64,000 nt of DNA from Verrucomicrobiota bacterium (GTDB taxonomy: Bacteria; Verrucomicrobiota; Verrucomicrobiae; Limisphaerales; UBA11358): assembly GCA_014860005.1 (NCBI GenBank), contig JACZKP010000110.1, forward strand, positions 1-64,000, read 5' to 3'. Shown piece by piece: positions 8,121 through 18,272 of this stretch. Within the stretch, counting starts at the first letter, position 1. Every line of letters starts with the position of its first letter. The notes beneath the pieces were generated by a model, which worked only from the letters and a program-made list of their open reading frames with translations, was not told the DNA's origin and did no database searches. The translations under genes were made by a program, and so were the position numbers.

Positions 8121-8987
8121 GTGAACTTTTCCGCTTGCTGCCCGGCAAAAGCAGTCGTCAGGATGGCTGCCTTGCGACCAAGCCATATTACAAAGCTGCC
8201 AGCCCGCACCGATGGTCACGTTGAAACCGGGCCACCGATCGCGCTACGTATCGGCTCGGGGCGGTGGCTCGTCCGATCCCCGCGCCCCGACGCATCCCTG
8301 CGGTCGGTGTTGGAGCGCCCCGACGCGTTCCTGCTTGATCCGGCCATGTATTTCAAACACTCGCGCAATGTAACCGTCGCGCGGCTGCCGCGACCGGGAA
8401 ATCGGGGATGGGTCTTGCGGCGGTTGAACTATGGCAAGCTGCGACACCGATTGCGTGATTCTTTCCGGCCCTCCCGCGCCCGCCGCGCCTTCTGGATTGG
8501 ATTGCGGCTCGAAGAAGCCGGCGTCGCCATCGCCCGCGTGCTGGCGGTGGGCGAAACACGCCGTTTGCGCTGGCCGGTCTGCGCCTACCTGTTGACAGAA
8601 GAAATCCCCGGGGCCGTCACGTTGACCGGCTTGCTCGAGCAGAAGCATCCGCAAACGAAACGGGCGGTGCGGCGGTTGGCAGAAGTGCTCGCCCGCTTGC
8701 ACGATGCCGGTTTCTCGCATCGTGACCTGAAGGCAACGAATGTGTTGTTTGACGATCAGTTGCAGGCACACCTGATTGATCTCGATGGGGTGCGCGCGAT
8801 GCGGTTTGGCGCACAACGACGCGCGGTGGCCGACTTGACCCGGTTGGTCCGGGATGTGATTTCCAGCCCCGCATTCTCCACCCGTTACGTCGTCCTTTTC
8901 TTACAGACGTATTGCCAGCGGCGCGGACTGGCGGACTGGCGGCCGTGGTGGGAACAAATTGCCGCGCGCCTCCGAGCGGAAGGCTGA
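8121..8987 (+). CDS. LPS/Kdo-kinase-like (WaaP family) protein
   Basis: A 288-residue protein with a eukaryotic-kinase-like fold of the lipopolysaccharide heptose/Kdo kinase type. The catalytic loop is HRDLKATNVLF (Asp and Asn present) and the metal-binding motif is LIDLDGVRAMRF. The N-lobe segment YFKHSRNVTVARLP with the conserved lysine is near residue 80. It probably phosphorylates the LPS core at the inner membrane. The start is uncertain: a GTG at 8121 follows GGGAGG at 8105-8110, but the first ~45 residues look unconserved and a later start is possible. A glycosyltransferase follows 16 bases downstream, supporting envelope-glycan synthesis. Confidence 0.8.
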   Translation: MNFSACCPAKAVVRMAALRPSHITKLPARTDGHVETGPPIALRIGSGRWLVRSPRPDASLRSVLERPDAFLLDPAMYFKHSRNVTVARLPRPGNRGWVLRRLNYGKLRHRLRDSFRPSRARRAFWIGLRLEEAGVAIARVLAVGETRRLRWPVCAYLLTEEIPGAVTLTGLLEQKHPQTKRAVRRLAEVLARLHDAGFSHRDLKATNVLFDDQLQAHLIDLDGVRAMRFGAQRRAVADLTRLVRDVISSPAFSTRYVVLFLQTYCQRRGLADWRPWWEQIAARLRAEG

Positions 8988-9003
8988 TTAACCCGTATTG
9001 CGC

Positions 9004-10158
9004 ATGAACGTGCTCCATCTCTTGAGTGACTGGAAGCTGACTGGCCCGTCGGAACCGGTGGTGACGCTATGCCATCAGCTTCAGCAACGGGGTCACGCCG
9101 TCACGCTTGCGTATCGCAAACCACCGGGCAACGCCGCTAAGAGTGTTGCGGCGCTGGTCAAGGCCACCGGCGTCAACGCCACCGATCAGTTCCACCTGAA
9201 CCACCATTTCTCCATCACCGACAATCCGATGGATGTGTTCCAGCTCAAGCGGTTCATCCAGCAGCACGAATTCCAGATCATCAACACGAACCTGTCGCAC
9301 GACCACATTCTCGGCAGCCTGGCCGCACGTTGGGCGGGTACGCGCGCGTTGGTAGTCCGCACTGATCATCAGCGCGACACCTTCAAACCCACGCTCCTCA
9401 GCCGGTTTCTGCTTCGCCGGTTGACCGACGGTCTGATTACATTTTCAGCACAGGCCAGGGCCAGGTTGATCCGGGATTTTGGCATCGCCGCTGATCGCGT
9501 GGTCCGCGTGAATCCTGCGTTGGATACCGCCAGATTTCGTCCCGGCGCCGGCCAGCGCGTGTTTCGCCGGGAATTGGGCTTTGCTGATTCGGACATTGTG
9601 GTGGGCGTGGTGGCCCGTTTTCAGAAGTATCGCAAGATGGATACGTTCTTTGAGGCCCTGCGCCTGGTCGTGCAACAGAACCCGCGCGTCAAGGCCATGC
9701 TGGTCGGCCGCAGCAGTCAGATGGAGGAAACCATTCGCCGCCCGATCCAGCGGTTGCGGTTGACGCAGCATGTCGTGCTCGCGGGGTATCTGACCGACCG
9801 GTATCTCGACGGGCTGGCCAGCATGGACATGTTTGTGTTCATGATTGCCGGCTCGGATGGCACCGCCCGCGCGATGCGCGAAGCACTGGCCATGGGCATC
9901 CCGGTCATCGCGAATCACACCGGGATGTTGCCGGAGTTCATTGACGACGGCCAAAGCGGTTTCTTGTTTAACGACAACTCGCAGGACCTGGCGGAGAAAA
10001 TTCTAAAACTGGCCAGCGATGATTCCCTACGGAAAGCCATTGGCACCGCGGCCGCAACCAGAGCGCAGCAGGAATTCTCGCTGGAACAGCAGGTCGCCGG
10101 CGTCGAAGCGTTTTACAAAAGTCTGATCCAACAATCCTCTGCCGAAGTCAGGCAATGA
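9004..10158 (+). CDS. Glycosyltransferase family 4 protein
   Basis: A 384-residue GT-B glycosyltransferase (GT4-type) with N-terminal MNVLHLLSDWKLTGPSEPVVTL and the C-terminal nucleotide-sugar domain: VVGVVARFQKYRKMDTFFEAL, VVLAGYLTDRYLDGLASMDMFV and GTARAMREALAMGIPVIANHTGMLPEF, which holds the E-x7-E signature of GT4 enzymes. No membrane segment is seen, so it is cytoplasmic or peripheral. It lies 16 bases after the WaaP-like kinase gene, so both likely act on the same cell-surface glycan. The sugar and acceptor cannot be told. ATG at 9004 is chosen over an in-frame TTG at 8998. Confidence 0.9.
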   Translation: MNVLHLLSDWKLTGPSEPVVTLCHQLQQRGHAVTLAYRKPPGNAAKSVAALVKATGVNATDQFHLNHHFSITDNPMDVFQLKRFIQQHEFQIINTNLSHDHILGSLAARWAGTRALVVRTDHQRDTFKPTLLSRFLLRRLTDGLITFSAQARARLIRDFGIAADRVVRVNPALDTARFRPGAGQRVFRRELGFADSDIVVGVVARFQKYRKMDTFFEALRLVVQQNPRVKAMLVGRSSQMEETIRRPIQRLRLTQHVVLAGYLTDRYLDGLASMDMFVFMIAGSDGTARAMREALAMGIPVIANHTGMLPEFIDDGQSGFLFNDNSQDLAEKILKLASDDSLRKAIGTAAATRAQQEFSLEQQVAGVEAFYKSLIQQSSAEVRQ

Positions 10159-10301
10159 TGCTGGGCGGCGTTGGGTTCAACCAACCGCAAACTGTCAGCG
10201 CGAATCCCGTTGACGCTGCCATCGGCTTCTCCGCATGATTGGTCACTGCGTTCGGCGGCCCTTCGCTGCCGTGCGCCTATTCCAAGTATTGAAATTGAAA
10301 G

Positions 10302-11525
10302 ATGAAACTGGACGCTCTGTATTCTGAACTGACACTCAAGACCAACGCCAAGCTTGTCCTCGTCGTGCTCGATGGACTGGGTGACTTGGCCACCCGCGAT
10401 CAAAACTATCTCACGCCGCTTGAAGCGGCGTGGACTCCGAATCTGGATGCCCTCAGCAAAGATTCCGCACAAGGCCGCCTGATCCCAATCGCCCCCGGGA
10501 TCACGCCCGGCAGCGGACCGGGACATCTTGGACTGTTTGGCTATGATCCCTTGGAGTTTCAAGTTGGCCGCGGTGTGATCGAAGCACTCGGCCTCGGCGT
10601 GGAGTTGCAGCCGGGCGATGTCTGCGCCCGGGCCAACTTTGCCACGCTCAACCCCAAAGGCCTCGTCACCGACCGTCGTGCTGGTCGCATTCCCACTGAA
10701 ACCTGCGAGAAGCTTTGCGCCATGCTTTCCGCCAAGGTTAAAAAGATTGGCGACACGCGCGTCATCATCAAGGCCGGCAAGGAACACCGCTTCGTGGTCA
10801 TTTTCCGCGGTAAAGGACTGGAAGGACCGCTGACTGACGCTGACCCGAACCGGGAAGGTTTTGCCATTCCGGCGGTGAAGCCGCGCGATCCCAAGAACGT
10901 GAAGCAGAAGAAGATGGCCAAATTGATTGCGGAGTTTTACAAGGCGGCGCTCCCCATCATTGCCAGGGAAAAACCGGCCAATGGTTTTCTCATGCGCGGC
11001 ATCGCGCATCAACCGGCGATTCCGCTCTTTGAGGAACGTTACCGGCTCAAGCCGGCGGCGCTGGCGGTGTATCCGATGTACAAGGGACTCTCGCAACTGG
11101 TCGGCATGGCTCAACTCTCGGGCGTGCAGACGCTCAAGGAGCAAATGGAGCGTTACCTCGCGGAATACGACAACTACGATTTCTTTTTCATCCACTACAA
11201 GTACACCGACAAAGCCGGCGAGGATGGCAACTTTGCCGCGAAGAAAAAAGCCATCGAAGACTTCGACGCCGCTTTACCGATCCTGCTGAAGAAGAAACCG
11301 GACGTGCTCGCCATCACGGGTGATCATTCAACGCCGTGCGTGGCGAAAGGCCACTCGTGGCATCCGCAACCCGTGTTGCTGCACTCGGCGTTGAGCGGCA
11401 CGGACAAACTGGAACGCTTCACCGAAACCGGTGCCAACTGCGGTTCGCTTGGTGTCTTTGAAGCGAAGTTTCTCCTCCGAATCATGCAAGCCAACGCGCG
11501 CGCGTTCGACAAATTCGGTGCATGA
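10302..11525 (+). CDS. apgM: 2,3-bisphosphoglycerate-independent phosphoglycerate mutase, archaeal type
   Basis: Cofactor-independent phosphoglycerate mutase of the ApgM branch (alkaline-phosphatase superfamily) interconverting 3- and 2-phosphoglycerate. It has 407 residues. The first metal aspartate is in VLVVLDGLGDLA, the phosphoserine region is GITPGSGPGHLGLFGYDP, and the distal metal site is AITGDHSTPCVAKGHSWHPQPVLLHS. The family name is sometimes 'phosphonopyruvate decarboxylase-related'. This type is found in several bacteria that also carry other mutases; a histidine-phosphatase gene at the right of this window is not necessarily a mutase. The gene is monocistronic by spacing (143 bases upstream, ~157 downstream). 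Confidence 0.9.
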   Translation: MKLDALYSELTLKTNAKLVLVVLDGLGDLATRDQNYLTPLEAAWTPNLDALSKDSAQGRLIPIAPGITPGSGPGHLGLFGYDPLEFQVGRGVIEALGLGVELQPGDVCARANFATLNPKGLVTDRRAGRIPTETCEKLCAMLSAKVKKIGDTRVIIKAGKEHRFVVIFRGKGLEGPLTDADPNREGFAIPAVKPRDPKNVKQKKMAKLIAEFYKAALPIIAREKPANGFLMRGIAHQPAIPLFEERYRLKPAALAVYPMYKGLSQLVGMAQLSGVQTLKEQMERYLAEYDNYDFFFIHYKYTDKAGEDGNFAAKKKAIEDFDAALPILLKKKPDVLAITGDHSTPCVAKGHSWHPQPVLLHSALSGTDKLERFTETGANCGSLGVFEAKFLLRIMQANARAFDKFGA

Positions 11526-11682
11526 AGCGATTCGCCTCAGGAAAAAAAATCGTCGTTGCATGCAAAAAAAGAATTGCAAGCGAACGCTTTTTTCTTCTAC
11601 AAACGAGCAAGACCGAAAAGATAATGCCACTCTGCATGAACCAGGATGCAAAAAATCCTAAAACAGAATGGAGGTGATACGC

Positions 11683-11733
11683 ATGGCAGCAAAAAAGAAA
11701 GCCGCGAAAAAAGGTGGTAAGAAGAAGAAGTAA
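11683..11733 (+). CDS. Lysine-rich 16-residue peptide
   Basis: An ATG at 11683 opens a 16-codon frame, MAAKKKAAKKGGKKKK, ending at TAA 11731-11733. Ten of 16 residues are lysine. A near-perfect Shine-Dalgarno GGAGGTGAT (11670-11678) sits at the right distance, and a strong intrinsic terminator follows 10 bases after the stop, so this is a self-contained transcription unit. The composition resembles the lysine/alanine repeats of histone-H1-like bacterial DNA-binding proteins, reduced to about two repeats. A nucleic-acid-binding micro-protein is the obvious inference; a leader peptide is less likely because the terminator separates it from the next gene. Confidence 0.65.
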   Translation: MAAKKKAAKKGGKKKK

Positions 11734-11743
11734 CCACGTAACT

Positions 11744-11800
11744 AAACCGGGATGGCAAGCTTGGTCTGCGTGACAGGTTTCCCATCCTGGTTTTTTATTT
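11744..11800 (+). terminator. Intrinsic terminator after the lysine-rich peptide gene
   Basis: AAACCGGGATGG (11744-11755) pairs with CCATCCTGGTTT (11782-11793) with a single G-U, giving a 12-bp stem with a ~26-base loop, followed by TTTTATTTT. It isolates the peptide gene from the exonuclease gene that starts at 11829. Confidence 0.85.
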
Positions 11801-11828
11801 TCCCCAATCCACATTCCCTATCCTGTGC

Positions 11829-12548
11829 ATGGCCCGGCTCGTCTTCGACATTGAAACCTCCGCCCTGCCGCTGGAATACTTCGACGAGGTCCAGCAGGAG
11901 TACCTGTTGCGTGAGGCGCTGAAGATCGAAGATGAGCCTGCCCGCACCGCGCGCCGCGAAGAGATCCTCCGGCAGTTCAATCTCTGGCCCTTTACCGCCC
12001 GCGCGGTCTGTATTGCCATGCTCAATGCCGACACCCTGCGCGGCCAGGTGCTGTTCATCGCTGAAGACTACGAGGAGGACGCTGTCGAGGGCGGGCCGGT
12101 TGAGTTCGTGCCGTGCGCGGATGAACTCGAACTGCTCACCGCGTTCTGGGATGTGGCGAAGCATTACGACGAGATCGTGACGTTCAATGGACGCGGTTTC
12201 GATGTGCCGTTCCTCTATTTACGTTCCGCCCTGCTCAACGTGCCCATCTCGAAGAAAAACTGGCTCGGTTATCGCTTTGCCACCGAGCCGCATTGTGATT
12301 TGGCGGAACAGCTTACGTTTTACGGCGTCAGCGGCCGCGAAGGCGCCGCGCGGCGGTTCAATCTGGATTTCTACTGCAAGGTTTTCGGCATCGAATCTCC
12401 CAAAAGTCATGGCGTTACCGGCATGGATGTGAACACGTTGATGGCTGAAGGCAAGTATCGCGAGATTGCGGAATACTGCCTGCGCGATGTGCGGGCAACC
12501 GTGGAGCTTTACCGCCTCTGGAAGGATCGGCTGGCGGGAATCAAGTGA
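11829..12548 (+). CDS. DnaQ-like 3'-5' exonuclease (PolB-exonuclease related)
   Basis: A 239-residue ribonuclease-H-like exonuclease. DEDDy motifs are visible: Exo I FDIETSALPL near residue 6, Exo II TFNGRGFDVPFLYLRSALL near 120, and Exo III YCLRDVRATVELYRLW near the C-terminus. It matches the stand-alone family described as the predicted exonuclease related to the exonuclease domain of family B DNA polymerases. It is probably a DNA or RNA 3'-end trimming enzyme. The last codons overlap the GTG start of the next gene (GTGA, 12545-12548), so the two are translationally coupled. Confidence 0.88.
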   Translation: MARLVFDIETSALPLEYFDEVQQEYLLREALKIEDEPARTARREEILRQFNLWPFTARAVCIAMLNADTLRGQVLFIAEDYEEDAVEGGPVEFVPCADELELLTAFWDVAKHYDEIVTFNGRGFDVPFLYLRSALLNVPISKKNWLGYRFATEPHCDLAEQLTFYGVSGREGAARRFNLDFYCKVFGIESPKSHGVTGMDVNTLMAEGKYREIAEYCLRDVRATVELYRLWKDRLAGIK

Positions 12549-13213
12549 AGCGCGAAGGACGCAGTACGAAGTGCCAGGCGGGTGGGGTGCTGGTATGTTT
12601 TGCGCTCAAGGAGGAAGCCGCGCCGTTCCGCAAGATCAGTGCGACCAAGGCGAACATCACGATTCTCCTTACCGGCATCGGGCGAAGGAATGCCAGCAAA
12701 GCGGTCCATGATTTCCTGGCCGCTCAATCGCCACAACTGGTGTTCACCTGCGGTTTTGCCGGCGGACTCAATCCAGCATTGGACACGGGGGCTGTTGTAT
12801 TCGACACCAGTCAACCTGAACTCCGGGAAAAATTGTTGGCCGCCGGCGCGCGACCGGTGAAGTTTCACTGCGCCTCGCGCATCGCGATCACCACCAGGGA
12901 AAAACACGCGTTGCGCCGCACCACCGGCGCAGATGCTGTGGAGATGGAATCGGAAGCCATTCACGCGGTCTGCCGCGAACGAGGAATCCCGTGCGCGACG
13001 GTGCGCGTGATTTCCGACTCGGCGAACGAAGACCTGCCGCTGGATTTCAATCAACTCGCCAGGCACGACTTGACGATGGACTACTGCAAACTCGCCCTCG
13101 CGGTCGCAAAATCTCCTGGAAGAATTCCCGCACTTTTGCGCTTGCAGCAGAATTGCCGCCGGGCCGCCGGGCGGTTGGCGGAAGTACTGCCCAAAGTTAT
13201 TGAGTCGCGCTAG
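12545..13213 (+). CDS. Nucleoside phosphorylase-like protein
   Basis: A 222-residue protein of the PNP/UDP phosphorylase (MTA/SAH nucleosidase) superfamily. Visible are the N-terminal VLVCFALKEEAAPFRK, the phosphate loop ILLTGIGRRNASKAV, VFTCGFAGGLNPALDTGAVV, and the base/ribose-binding DAVEMESEAIHAVC followed by VRVISDSANEDLPLDFN. This last part and the size resemble 'hopanoid-associated phosphorylase' (HpnG) proteins, and an HpnD-like gene lies 97 bases away on the other strand. The link to hopanoids is therefore suggestive only; a general nucleosidase is the alternative. The GTG start overlaps the preceding gene by 4 bases. Confidence 0.8.
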   Translation: MKREGRSTKCQAGGVLVCFALKEEAAPFRKISATKANITILLTGIGRRNASKAVHDFLAAQSPQLVFTCGFAGGLNPALDTGAVVFDTSQPELREKLLAAGARPVKFHCASRIAITTREKHALRRTTGADAVEMESEAIHAVCRERGIPCATVRVISDSANEDLPLDFNQLARHDLTMDYCKLALAVAKSPGRIPALLRLQQNCRRAAGRLAEVLPKVIESR

Positions 13214-13309
13214 CTGCCTGTGGCGCGGACGCCGGCTCGCAGATTTCGAACCTGTCGGCTTACAAGCTCGGGATGAAGCGCGTCACCGAGACCACGCCGA
13301 AGCATCGAG

Positions 13310-14188
13310 TCAAGGTGTGCCATAGTTCGGGGACACGGTGCCGGAGACAAACCGATACCACGTGCGGAAGATTAGCAGCAGTTTATGCCCGCGGCTCAAG
13401 CGCGTCGGCTTTTCGCCAAAGACATTGAACCGGCCGGCTTCGAGTTTGCGCAACAGCCGCCAATAGACCGAGCCCATCAATTCGGCGGCGACCATGGCGC
13501 GGCGATCCTCTACGGGAAGGGCTTCGCGCGCCTGGCGATAAAAACCGCGGGTGCGTTCCGCCATATTCTCCGCCAGGCAACGAAAGCGGTCTGAGTATTC
13601 GTGACGCAGGATCTCGTCGGCTGCCACGTTGCAGCGCGCCAGTTCCGCGAGTGGCAGATAGATGCGGCCACGCTCGGCATCAGTGCGTACGTCGCGCAGG
13701 ATGTTGGTGAATTGCAGCGCCTTGCCAAGGTGGATTGCGTAATCGCGGCAGGCGGAGTTCTGGTAGCCAAAAATCTCAATGCTCAACAAACCAACGACCG
13801 ACGCCACGCGATAGCAGTAAAGTTCAAGTTGTGCGAAATCTTCGTAGCGCTTGATGTCGAGGTCCATTCCGACGCCCTTGAGCAATTCGTCGAACAAGGC
13901 AAACGGCAGGCGATATTCCTGGATCACCGGCTGCAACTCGCGGTTCACAGTCAATTGCGGCGTGCCGCCATCGCACGCGCGACGCACGTCCGTGCGCCAA
14001 ACGGCGAGTTGCGCGCGGCGCTGCTCGACAGGCGCGGATTCGTCGTCGGCCACGTCATCCACTTCCCGGCAAAACGCATAGAGCGCGGACATGCCGTCGC
14101 GCTTGGCCTTCGGTAGCAAGATGAAGGCGAGGGCCAGATTGGAGGCGCTCTTGCGGGTGATCGCCCGGCTTTGCAGCATGGTGGTCAC
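13310..14188 (-). CDS. hpnD: Squalene/phytoene synthase family protein, HpnD-like
   Basis: Head-to-head prenyl synthase. It has 292 residues with the two aspartate-rich regions: AFCREVDDVADDESAP near residue 40 and FTNILRDVRTDAERGRIYLP near 165, plus SLxIxGY-like core helices. Size and motif spelling fit the HpnD (presqualene diphosphate synthase) branch better than phytoene synthases. HpnD, HpnC and HpnE together make squalene for hopanoids; only HpnD is in view. It overlaps the preceding membrane-protein gene by 4 bases (ATGA at 14185-14188) and is last in a four-gene operon with a two-component system. Confidence 0.85.
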   Translation of the reverse strand: MTTMLQSRAITRKSASNLALAFILLPKAKRDGMSALYAFCREVDDVADDESAPVEQRRAQLAVWRTDVRRACDGGTPQLTVNRELQPVIQEYRLPFALFDELLKGVGMDLDIKRYEDFAQLELYCYRVASVVGLLSIEIFGYQNSACRDYAIHLGKALQFTNILRDVRTDAERGRIYLPLAELARCNVAADEILRHEYSDRFRCLAENMAERTRGFYRQAREALPVEDRRAMVAAELMGSVYWRLLRKLEAGRFNVFGEKPTRLSRGHKLLLIFRTWYRFVSGTVSPNYGTP

Positions 14189-14579
14189 GGGCGGGCGGGC
14201 GGCGTGGCGGACGGTCCAGGGGAATCGTCAGAGCGAATGGGCGGCAAACCGCCGGTTTCCGCCAGCGTGGGATTGCGTGGGCGGTGCTCACGGCGCCGGC
14301 GCCGGCGGCGATGTCCATGTGAGTGACCCGGCTGACTGGTTTCCGTTTTGCCAGTTCCGGGGGAACCGACCGAGGATTGACGGGTACTATCGGACGAATG
14401 ATGGTGATGATGGTGCCGGCGCCGCGAGCGGCGCCGTTTGCGGAGCACCGCCGCCCAGACGAGCGCGACAAGCGCTACGATGATCAAAATGCCCACCAGG
14501 AGCAGGCGTTCATTCTGCGTCGGAGTCAAAGCGGCCAGGCTCTGCCACGAGGTTGCATTTAAGAAACAAATCATGGATT

Positions 14580-14583
<4 letters not shown>
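14185..14583 (-). CDS. Small membrane protein with Arg/His-rich tail
   Basis: A 132-residue protein with one membrane helix (residues ~26-46, LLLVGILIIVALVALVWAAVL) followed by a very basic cytoplasmic-type tail: RKRRRSRRR, then six consecutive histidines, a Ser/Thr/Gly linker, GHSHGH, another run of arginines, and a proline-rich end. By the positive-inside rule the tail is cytoplasmic. Both ends overlap neighbours by 4 bases (regulator upstream, hpnD downstream), which strongly supports that it is translated. No family recognised. The His/Arg tract could bind metal, nucleic acid or acidic lipid headgroups, but this is speculation. Confidence 0.75.
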
Positions 14584-16009
<1,426 letters not shown>

Positions 16010-16013
<4 letters not shown>

Positions 16014-17620
16014 TGGCCCAGCTTGATCAACATTTTTGCGGGGAAGAGTAGGATGATTCGGGCTCCGTTTCCAAGCTTGGATTCCACGCGCACCCGGCCA
16101 CCGTACAACTCGGCGTTGTGTTTCACAATGGCGAGGCCCAGACCCGTGCCGCGCTCCTTGGTTGTGTAGTATGCCTCGAAAATGCGCTCCATCTTTTCGG
16201 GGGGGATGCCTGGCCCGGTATCGGTCACCGTCACTTCCACGGAGTAATCCGGGAGACAACGCGCGCCGACCACAATCCGCCCCTGGCCTTTCACGGCTTC
16301 GCGGGCGTTAAGGAGCAGGTTGGCCACCGCCTCGCCAAAATGCCGGCGTTGCATCAGCAGCGGAGGAAATTGCCCGTCAAACTGGCGTTCCAACTCCACC
16401 CCCGTCGGCACCCCGGGCGGAAAAACCTCGCGGATGACGCGCTCCAGTTCCTCGACAACATCCAGTTTTTCCACCCGGCCTTCGGTCAGTTGCGCGTAAC
16501 CCATGATCTGGGTGATGATCCGATCCGCCTTGGCGACTTCCTCCTGAACGATCTTGATCTGCTGAAGAGTCTCCGGCCGGCCGCCTTTGAGGGCCTTCTG
16601 AAGGGAGAAGGAGACATTGTTGATGATGGCCAGGGGATTCTTGATCTGATGGGCGAATTCGGCCGCGAGGCGGCCCGCCGCGTAAAGTTGCGCGCTGCGG
16701 GCCAGGAATTCCTGCTGCTCCTCCTCCGCGCGCTGCTTCTCCGCCGCGAGCACCTGCACGCCGTAACAACAGAACGTCAGCAACACGAGCACCACCAAGC
16801 GCGGGATATATGGCGTGGCGGGATATTCATGGGGCACGGGCGCAATGACCCGCCGGGGGGAAAGCGCGCGTTTGAGATCCTTTGCCAGAGCATCCTTCAG
16901 GGTGGCGCTCTCCACGCCCGTTTCCAGATAGTGGACCAACTGCAGGCGCGTCTCCGGCGTGAGTTGTTCCCAGAAGGACTTTGAGAAGGGATTGCCCTGT
17001 AACCTCAGCCAGCGCGCCGTGAACGGCAAATCTTCGATGTCCTCGCCGGTCCCGCGAATCGGACGGAGCAACTGGCCCGCGACCTCCGGTTCTTCATCGC
17101 GAACATTGACCTCTATCAATCCCGCACCGACAAATAAGCCGCTCAGGATGAGGTTCAAGATGATCTGCGGCGTCGCCAGCGGAATGCAAATGGCGTGCAG
17201 CACGATCAATGCGGGGAACACCCAATAGAGGATGCTCTCGAAACCGCCGGTCAAGATGGTGAGGCCGGCCAGGAACACTCCGTCCAGAAGTCCGGCGGTG
17301 AATACCACCCACTGCACAATACCCGCTGGAAACCGGCGCACCACAAAGAAGGAAACCGTCAGGGTCAGGGTGAAGAAAATGTAGGCAGTCAGCAAATCCT
17401 GCATGGCCTCGAAGTACGCCCGATAAGGCGTGGGCACCTCACCGACCCAGTCTGAGAAATAGAGGTAGTAGAAAACCGCGCCAATCACCATGAGCTTGGC
17501 CGGCATGACGATGTCGCGCTGGAGGCGGATGACGCGCCTGGCCTGCTCCTCAAGCGCGGGGCGCGGCGCCGTAAGCAGCGCCGGCATCCGCTTGAGCCAT
17601 TGCCATCCGCTTCGTTTCAT
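16010..17620 (-). CDS. Membrane sensor histidine kinase
   Basis: A 536-residue kinase. The N-terminal ~170 residues hold about six hydrophobic helices (VIGAVFYYLYF, LLTAYIFFTLTLTVSFFVV, WVVFTAGLLDGVFLAGLTIL, LPIVLHAICIPLA-like region), then a soluble segment, a further membrane helix around residue 280, and a HisKA/HATPase pair. The phospho-acceptor box is FAHQIKNPLAIINNVSFSL; N-box NLLLNAREAV, G1 DTGPGIPPEKMERIFEAYYTT, G2 GTGLGLAIVKHNAELYGG. The ligand is unknown. It is the first gene of the operon kinase-regulator-membrane protein-hpnD, all joined by 4-base overlaps, so it may sense membrane state. Confidence 0.92.
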
Positions 17621-17647
17621 AAGACCGGCCGCCGGCGTTAAAAGAAC

Positions 17648-18190
17648 TCAAGCCAGCATCTCGAGGGTTCGGGCCGCGATGTCCGGCACCGGCCACAACC
17701 GGCCCAGACCTTCGTAACCGCACGAGAGCATCCCGGCTTCGGGACCGATGAACTCCACACCGCGGGATTTGAGCGTGCCCACATTCTGCTGCGTGGCGGG
17801 ATGCAGCCACATTTTTCCGTTCATGGCCGGAGCCACGAGAATCTTCGCCTGCGGATTCAAGGCCAGGGCAATACAGGAAAGTGCATCGTTGGCCAGGCCA
17901 TGCGCCATTTTGGCCATGAAATTTGCCGTCGCTGGCGCCACCAACAGCAGGTCGGCCTCGTCTGCCAGCCGGATGTGTGCGGGTTGCCAGCCTTCCTCCT
18001 CGTCATACAAATCAGTGATCACTGGGTTGCGCGACAAGGTCTTGAAGGGTAACGGCGTGATAAAGCGCTGCGCATCCGCCGTCATTACCACGTTCACGTT
18101 GCCGCCTTGCTTGACCAACTGGCTGGCCAGATCTGCCGCCCGGTGAGCGGCGATCGAGCCGGTCACACCCAATATGATGGTTTTGTTCAT
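17648..18190 (-). CDS. coaC: Phosphopantothenoylcysteine decarboxylase (CoaC domain only)
   Basis: FMN-dependent decarboxylase of coenzyme A synthesis. It has 180 residues with the flavoprotein start ILGVTGSIAAHRAADLASQL, active-site histidine region WQPAHIRLADEADLLLVAPATANF, the substrate clamp APAMNGKMWLHPATQQN, and the conserved cysteine in GMLSCGYEGLGRL. In most bacteria CoaC is fused to the CoaB synthetase (~400 residues); here the frame stops after CoaC, so coaB must be elsewhere. It lies downstream of gmk, the usual gmk-rpoZ-coaBC order, but there is no room for rpoZ in the 82-base gap. Confidence 0.88.
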   Translation of the reverse strand: MNKTIILGVTGSIAAHRAADLASQLVKQGGNVNVVMTADAQRFITPLPFKTLSRNPVITDLYDEEEGWQPAHIRLADEADLLLVAPATANFMAKMAHGLANDALSCIALALNPQAKILVAPAMNGKMWLHPATQQNVGTLKSRGVEFIGPEAGMLSCGYEGLGRLWPVPDIAARTLEMLA

Positions 18191-18193
18191 CTC

Positions 18194-18256
18194 AATCTTA
18201 CTCGTAATTTTAAGCTTAATCCCGCGCCAACGGTGATTAAATTTGAGCGTAAGATT
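18194..18256. promoter_or_regulatory. AT-rich inverted repeat in the coaC leader
   Basis: AATCTTAC (18194-18201) is the reverse complement of GTAAGATT (18249-18256), with further partial pairing inside (TAATTTTAA against TTAAATTT) and a TTAAGCTTAA palindrome in one arm. On the minus strand the structure ends 3 bases before the coaC ATG, so it could fold over the ribosome-binding site. This is only a structural observation. Confidence 0.4.
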
Positions 18257-18272
18257 ACGATTAAAAATTCAC

